Assembly (NCBI GenBank): GCA_027053695.1
Contig: JALUHL010000077.1
Coordinates: 1 to 12,719, forward strand
Direction: 5' to 3'
DNA from: Ghiorsea sp.
Lineage (GTDB): Bacteria; Pseudomonadota; Zetaproteobacteria; Mariprofundales; Mariprofundaceae
Length of the DNA stretch: 12,719 nt
Under the pieces are notes generated by a model that had not been told where the DNA came from, did not search any database, and was given only the letters and a program-made list of their open reading frames with translations. A program made the translations under genes and the position numbers. This document shows, piece after piece, positions 8,948 through 12,719 of the stretch (position 1 is the first letter of the stretch; every line of letters starts with the position of its first letter).

Positions 8948-9358
8948 TTATTTACACTTACCCTTCTTATTGCAAGTACAACCACATGGACCTGCCATAT
9001 TCGCAGGAATAGTGCCGCAGACTTTACAAAAGTCTTTACATTCACCTTGGGCAACAATATTTGCAATTGCCGTTGGTGTACAATTAACGCCACATGACTT
9101 AATACACTGAGCCATTCCACACTTCACTGGGTCAAATTCCAACGATTTTCGCTGACAGGGACAACACGCATTTGTACCCGTTGAAATTATAATACTAATA
9201 CGCGGCGCTCCTTTTGGAACCTTGCAGTTATCTGGCTTCCCAAGCCCACCACCCATCACCGTTCGTGGGGTAGCCACCATAGAGCCAAGAATAATTGGCG
9301 GCATATATACAGCAGCCTTTAAAAGCTTGCGTCTGACTTCATTTGCATCTTGATTCAC
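8948..9358 (-). CDS. Cys-rich small protein with Tat-like leader; probable substrate of the radical SAM cassette
   Basis: This 136-residue protein matches no family I can name. Residues 1-30 look like a twin-arginine signal: R9-R10 in VRRKLLKAA, then a hydrophobic run YMPPIILGSMVA ending near TP. After a Gly-rich GGGLG segment come 15 cysteines at 45, 65, 66, 68, 80, 85, 89, 93, 107, 111, 114, 125, 127, 129 and 135. These include a CCPC, an i/i+4/i+8 series (85, 89, 93) and a CxCxC (125-129). The tail is basic (NKKGKCK). It is the first gene of the operon with the radical SAM, PqqD-like and kinase genes, hence the likely substrate. The start codon is GTG, supported by a strong Shine-Dalgarno. 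Alternatives are a metal- or cluster-binding periplasmic protein, or an analogue of the crosslinked gamma subunit of quinohemoprotein amine dehydrogenase. Confidence 0.8.
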   Translation of the reverse strand: MNQDANEVRRKLLKAAVYMPPIILGSMVATPRTVMGGGLGKPDNCKVPKGAPRISIIISTGTNACCPCQRKSLEFDPVKCGMAQCIKSCGVNCTPTAIANIVAQGECKDFCKVCGTIPANMAGPCGCTCNKKGKCK

Positions 9359-9364
9359 GGCTTA

Positions 9365-9370
9365 CTCCTT
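9365..9370 (-). promoter_or_regulatory. Shine-Dalgarno that fixes the GTG start of the Cys-rich protein
   Basis: Reading the minus strand, AAGGAG (9370-9365) stands 6 nt before the GTG at 9358. It is the strongest ribosome-binding site in the cassette and places the twin-arginine leader at the N-terminus; the next in-frame Met is residue 19, inside the hydrophobic stretch. Confidence 0.8.
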
Positions 9371-9402
9371 GCATCCAACAAAACAGGTAAATTATGAGTG
9401 TA

Positions 9403-9431
9403 TTGTTAAACGCATACTTCATCTGTATCCT
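9403..9431 (+). promoter_or_regulatory. Candidate sigma70 promoter for the nucleotidyltransferase gene
   Basis: TTGTTA (9403-9408) and TATCCT (9426-9431) are separated by 17 nt, each matching the consensus at 4 of 6 positions. It would give a leader of about 50 nt before the ATG at 9490. The 131-bp divergent intergenic region also holds CATAAT on the minus strand (9396-9391) as a possible -10 for the Cys-rich protein operon, without a convincing -35. Confidence 0.35.
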
Positions 9432-9489
9432 GCATCACAAAAGCAAGTTTAATACCAGCAACTAGATTTTATCAAGTCTTTCCCATAAT

Positions 9490-10614
9490 ATGTGTGTTAT
9501 GAAGCAGCTTAGTTTTTCTCAATATCGGCAATATGCATGCGCCGCACTCAAGCATAAAATGCCTGAAAGCGCCTTAAATAATAGCGATTTTTGGACATTT
9601 GCCCAAGCCGATGCCTTATTCCCTTTATTGTGGACATCTTTAAATGATTCGCAAAAAGAAAGCGCAAAAGCCCACCTTCTTCATCCCATGGATGAGCGCA
9701 TATTCGCTGCTGATGCACTTCGGTTAAGAAATGCGACCTCTCGTATTTTGCGTGCTTATCGTGATGCAAATATCCCTATCATTTGTATGCGTGGTCTTGC
9801 AGTCAGCGAGCTGCTGTATCCCCATGCCTATTTAAGGCCCCATACAGATATTGATATTCTATTCGATAAAAAAGACCTGCTTATGGCCAAGCAAGTCGCA
9901 GGTAATGTGCTGCAATACAATCCACTTCCTGCCTATCCTATGCTGTTTAAACAGGGGGACATTCCTCTTGATTTGCATATCGAACCCATTGGTGCAGAGC
10001 GCATCAAGGCATGGAAAGACATCACCCCTTTGCATACCGAAGACTTTTTTAAATATGCAACAGAAGGTGAAATCGCAGGAGAAACCGCATGGGTGGTGCA
10101 CCCACGCGTTATCCTTCCTTACCTTTGCTTTCATGCTTTGAAACATTCCTTTGAACGCTTGATTTGGCTGTATGATATTGCCCTGCTTGCCAAGCAAGTC
10201 CATGAGCAAGAGCTTTGGGATGAAGTCTTGCAAGGCATCAAGGAATACAAGCTGGAACGCCCTTGTTATTATGCTTTATCTTATGTTCACAAGCATATGA
10301 ACGCTGATATTCCAGCGCATGTCATCCAAGCCATACAGCCCGATATGGGCATGATAGAAAAGCGCTTATTCAAACGATTCATGAAACATGAAGTCATTCC
10401 ATATCTTGCCGAACGTTTGTTCTCTCGCATGCTCCCTAGCTTTTCTCATCGTTTAGAATTTTGGCGTGAAACCGTTTATCCTGAGCCTGAAGTTCGCGCA
10501 CAAATTGCTGGTGGTGGTTGCGTCAAATGCAACTTTATTCGTACGCGCCTCAAACAAATCGGGCGTGCACTATGGGCTTTTAGCAAAGAAACCGTTTACC
10601 TTATTCGAGCATAA
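9490..10614 (+). CDS. Nucleotidyltransferase family protein (NTP_transf_5-like)
   Basis: The 374-residue protein resembles the uncharacterised nucleotidyltransferase family (Pfam NTP_transf_5). After an alpha-helical N-terminal part come NIPIICMRGLAVSELLYP, where the family usually has a KG motif, and RPHTDIDILF with the catalytic-type D120-x-D122 pair. IPLDLHIEP (about residues 157-165) may supply the third acidic residue, and an all-helical C-terminal half follows. A CVKC pair occurs near the C-terminus. Such proteins recur beside HprK-like kinases and PqqD proteins; in the lasso peptide pseudomycoidin cluster a kinase and a nucleotidyltransferase-family protein act in sequence on the peptide. 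The gene diverges from the Cys-rich protein operon and has no clear Shine-Dalgarno; an ATG three codons downstream (9499) is an alternative start. A role in tailoring that protein is inferred. Confidence 0.78.
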   Translation: MCVMKQLSFSQYRQYACAALKHKMPESALNNSDFWTFAQADALFPLLWTSLNDSQKESAKAHLLHPMDERIFAADALRLRNATSRILRAYRDANIPIICMRGLAVSELLYPHAYLRPHTDIDILFDKKDLLMAKQVAGNVLQYNPLPAYPMLFKQGDIPLDLHIEPIGAERIKAWKDITPLHTEDFFKYATEGEIAGETAWVVHPRVILPYLCFHALKHSFERLIWLYDIALLAKQVHEQELWDEVLQGIKEYKLERPCYYALSYVHKHMNADIPAHVIQAIQPDMGMIEKRLFKRFMKHEVIPYLAERLFSRMLPSFSHRLEFWRETVYPEPEVRAQIAGGGCVKCNFIRTRLKQIGRALWAFSKETVYLIRA

Positions 10615-10675
10615 GTATAAACTACCCTACTCAAAATGAGTTGTTTAAATGGAAGAGGGGTGAGATAAGGCATCG

Positions 10676-11071
10676 ATGAAAAATAAGCTTATATTTCTTT
10701 ATGCTGCCTTAATTATACCTTGTGTTGTTGCCGCATTGCCCTCTGCCTACGCAGCTTCAGAAGAAAACAACAATACCGAACAACTAAAAAAAGGCCGCGC
10801 ATTGTTCACGCAAATCTGCTCCCGATGCCATAAAACATCTTATGATGAAAGCATCGTTGGTGCACCCGGCTTGAGAGATGTGCTTGAGCGTCATGATGAA
10901 GCTTGGTTAAACAACTGGATACAAGGCCCTGAAGCATTTGCAAAAAATGACTCTGCAGCTAAAGACTTGATTGAATCCAATAAATTTGGCTTGGCTATGC
11001 CAACGATACCTGCCATGCAAAGTGAAGAAAACCGAAAAGCAGTGATTGAATATCTGAAAACGCTCAAATAA
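10676..11071 (+). CDS. Periplasmic monoheme cytochrome c
   Basis: The 131-residue product has a signal peptide (hydrophobic residues 5-22, likely cleavage after AYA at 26) and one heme-binding motif C48-S-R-C51-H52. The sixth ligand is probably a methionine in LAMPTIPAM (M108 or M114). Helical segments before and after match a small class I cytochrome c fold of about 105 mature residues. It would carry electrons in the periplasm; the partner is unknown. An AAGG lies 6 nt before the ATG. It follows the nucleotidyltransferase gene in the same direction after 61 nt, so cotranscription is possible but not shown. Confidence 0.92.
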   Translation: MKNKLIFLYAALIIPCVVAALPSAYAASEENNNTEQLKKGRALFTQICSRCHKTSYDESIVGAPGLRDVLERHDEAWLNNWIQGPEAFAKNDSAAKDLIESNKFGLAMPTIPAMQSEENRKAVIEYLKTLK

Positions 11072-11078
11072 GCATAAA

Positions 11079-11099
11079 AAAGCGCCTAAAAGACGCTTT
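11079..11099 (-). terminator. Intrinsic terminator between convergent genes
   Basis: AAAGCG (11079-11084) pairs with CGCTTT (11094-11099), and two further base pairs form inside after one mismatch, leaving a 3-base loop. Read on the minus strand the stem is followed by a run of T, fitting a terminator for the small membrane protein gene. It also lies directly after the cytochrome stop codon, but the plus-strand T tract is short, so it is a weaker terminator in that direction. Confidence 0.7.
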
Positions 11100-11121
11100 C
11101 CTGAATCTTAATGGTTTCTCT

Positions 11122-11496
11122 TTAGAATCGGCCACCAATCAAATCCGCACTGACAACCACATCCAATCCCTTGGCTGTGTCTTGCAACGCAAACTTAGGC
11201 GATGGCATACCCAATTGGATTTCACCATCTTCAATTTGTGCAAACGCTTTTGAAGAGCGGTAAACCCCATATGCTGCACCAGCAATGATGCCGATACCTA
11301 AACCTTTAGATACATAGTTCCAGTTATCTGTAGGTTTTTTGGTGAGTAGCATTAAACCCAAACCAACCAATGCGCCTACACCCGCACCATACATGGCATC
11401 ATCCATCACATTGGATACTTCATAATCACCCGCCGAAGCTTGGATAGGAAACAAGGCTAAAGCAGCCGCAATAACATATACTTTTAATCTTTTCAT
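11122..11496 (-). CDS. Small exported protein with glycine-zipper-like membrane segments
   Basis: I do not recognise a named family. The 124-residue product begins with a signal peptide (MKRLKVYVIAAALALFPIQ, cleavage probably after ASA at 22). It then has two Gly-rich hydrophobic segments: residues about 36-52 (MYGAGVGALVGLGLMLL) and 65-79 (GLGIGIIAGAAYGVY), separated by a charged loop. The spacing of small residues is like glycine-zipper envelope proteins, and the rest (90-124) looks like beta strands. GGAG 7 nt before the ATG supports the start. The gene lies 23 nt downstream of pntB on the same strand and could be read through from it, ending at the hairpin at 11079-11099. Confidence 0.75.
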   Translation of the reverse strand: MKRLKVYVIAAALALFPIQASAGDYEVSNVMDDAMYGAGVGALVGLGLMLLTKKPTDNWNYVSKGLGIGIIAGAAYGVYRSSKAFAQIEDGEIQLGMPSPKFALQDTAKGLDVVVSADLIGGRF

Positions 11497-11519
11497 TTTA
11501 AAACTCCGAGGTTTAAAAC

Positions 11520-12719
11520 TTATTCAATGGCGTGAAGCATAGCCTCACATGCTTTTTTTGCATCATCAAAAATCATCATGGTTTTATCCATGTAAAATAA
11601 ATCATTGTCTAGACCCGCATAACCCACCGATAACGAGCGCTTAACTACCAACACATGTTCTGCTTTAGCAGCCTCCAAAATAGGCATGCCATAAATTGGG
11701 CTAGATGGGTCTGATTTTGCTGCAGGATTAACCACATCATTAGCACCAATCACCAAAGCAACATCTGTATCAGAGAACTCTGGATTAATTTCATCCATCT
11801 CTTCTACAATATCATACGGCACATCTGCTTCAGCCAGCAACACATTCATATGCCCTGGCATACGCCCAGCTACAGGGTGAATGGCAAAACGAACCTTAAC
11901 CCCTTGCTCCTGCAACACTTCCACCAATTCTTTAAGCGCATGTTGCGCCCTAGCCACAGCCAAACCATAACCTGGAATAATAATGACACTGCGTGCATTT
12001 TTAAGCAGAAATGCTGCATCTTCTGCAGCACCTGACTTCACAGGCCGCTGGCCAACTTCCGCAGCCCCAGAGCTTGCTTCACCTGCATCCGAGCCAAAGC
12101 CTCCAAGCAAAACATGGAACAAGGAACGATTCATCGCCTTACACATAATATAAGAAAGAATAGCACCCGATGATCCCACCAAAGCACCTGCCACAATCAG
12201 CATATTATTACCCAGTGTAAAACCAATGCCTGCCGCAGCCCAACCCGAATAAGAGTTCAGCATAGACACAATCACTGGCATATCTGCGCCACCAATGGGA
12301 ATAATAAGCAATACACCCAAAACCAAGGCAATGCCTAACATCAATAAAAATGCAGTGGCCGATTCATTCATGCAAAACACAATGCCCGCACCAATCATCA
12401 CGATACCAAGCATGAGGTTGAGTAAATGTTGGCCGCTAAAAGACACAGGGTTACCCGATAAAAAACCTTGCAACTTACCAAAAGCAATCAACGATGCAGT
12501 GAATGTAATCGCACCAATAAATGCGCCCAAAAATAATTCAATCCTGCTTGCGGCATGCATAGCACCACTGTTATCTGCAATACCATAAGCCACAGGATTT
12601 AAAAATGCAGATACTGCAATCAATACAGCAGCCAAACCCACAAGCGCATGCATAAAAGCAACGGTTTGTGGCATGGCTGTCATCTCAACTTTTTTCGCTG
12701 CCGTACCCCCAATGAGACC
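11520..12719 (-). CDS. pntB: NAD(P) transhydrogenase subunit beta (N-terminus outside window)
   Basis: PntB forms part of the proton-pumping transhydrogenase that exchanges hydride between NADH and NADP+ at the inner membrane. The visible 399 residues match E. coli PntB throughout: [10 protein letters not shown] at the left edge of the reading frame, several hydrophobic helices, [41 protein letters not shown], then the NADP-binding domain III with [51 protein letters not shown] and [12 protein letters not shown]. The Met at 12683 is internal, because the frame stays open to the window edge and the residues before it align to E. coli PntB, where this point is roughly 75 residues in. About 60-65 residues are missing. 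pntA would be expected upstream, outside the window. Confidence 0.97.
   Translation of the reverse strand, partial: GLIGGTAAKKVEMTAMPQTVAFMHALVGLAAVLIAVSAFLNPVAYGIADNSGAMHAASRIELFLGAFIGAITFTASLIAFGKLQGFLSGNPVSFSGQHLLNLMLGIVMIGAGIVFCMNESATAFLLMLGIALVLGVLLIIPIGGADMPVIVSMLNSYSGWAAAGIGFTLGNNMLIVAGALVGSSGAILSYIMCKAMNRSLFHVLLGGFGSDAGEASSGAAEVGQRPVKSGAAEDAAFLLKNARSVIIIPGYGLAVARAQHALKELVEVLQEQGVKVRFAIHPVAGRMPGHMNVLLAEADVPYDIVEEMDEINPEFSDTDVALVIGANDVVNPAAKSDPSSPIYGMPILEAAKAEHVLVVKRSLSVGYAGLDNDLFYMDKTMMIFDDAKKACEAMLHAIE

Noticed and set aside
8872..9120. Overlapping open frame inside the Cys-rich protein and radical SAM genes
   Set aside because: It lacks a ribosome site and recognisable sequence, and spans two well-supported genes in another frame.
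8948..9358. Gamma subunit of a quinohemoprotein amine dehydrogenase
   Set aside because: The Cys-rich, radical-SAM-linked logic is similar, but the alpha and beta subunits and the dedicated protease and exporter genes of that system are absent here.
10629..10641. Small inverted repeat ACTCA-AAA-TGAGT after the nucleotidyltransferase gene
   Set aside because: A 5-bp AT-rich stem followed by a broken T tract; expected by chance at this length.

Overview
The window looks like a chromosomal segment of a Gram-negative bacterium, most likely a member of the Pseudomonadota. The support is an AsmA-type envelope protein, a PilP-like pilus protein, E. coli-type PurB, Nth and Tag, a c-type cytochrome and a proton-translocating transhydrogenase PntB. 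Moderate to low G+C and the gene mix would fit a gamma- or zetaproteobacterium, but nothing here fixes the genus. Both ends cut through genes: the 3' end of an asmA-like gene at the left and the 3' part of pntB (minus strand) at the right.

Left part (1-2650): an asmA-like gene is followed 6 nt later by a yciO/Sua5-family gene. These meet, tail to tail, a three-gene minus-strand operon tetR-yciI-tag that is visibly richer in A+T than its neighbours. A perfect 9-bp inverted repeat with a 7-bp spacer sits upstream of tetR and is the obvious TetR operator. It overlaps promoter-like elements facing purB.

Middle housekeeping part (2748-6590): purB, an orphan PilP-like secreted protein, nth, and an ATP-grasp ligase-like gene whose start overlaps the nth stop by 4 nt.

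Core of interest (6544-10614): a minus-strand cassette runs from a GTG-started, 136-residue protein with a twin-arginine-like leader and 15 cysteines, through a radical SAM/SPASM enzyme and a PqqD-like peptide-binding protein, to an HPr-kinase-like P-loop protein. A nucleotidyltransferase-like gene diverges from it. This has the logic of a peptide or small-protein modification (RiPP-type) system. The Cys-rich protein would be the substrate, PqqD the recognition element, the radical SAM enzyme the maker of Cys-based crosslinks, and the kinase and nucleotidyltransferase further tailoring enzymes. No peptidase or ABC exporter is present, and the Tat-like leader could supply export. The ATP-grasp gene overlaps the kinase gene tail to tail and may or may not belong.

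Right part (10676-12719): a periplasmic monoheme cytochrome c, a hairpin terminator, a small glycine-rich membrane protein and the 5'-truncated pntB. There is no gene-free stretch longer than 300 bases and I saw no rRNA, tRNA, IS element or CRISPR array.
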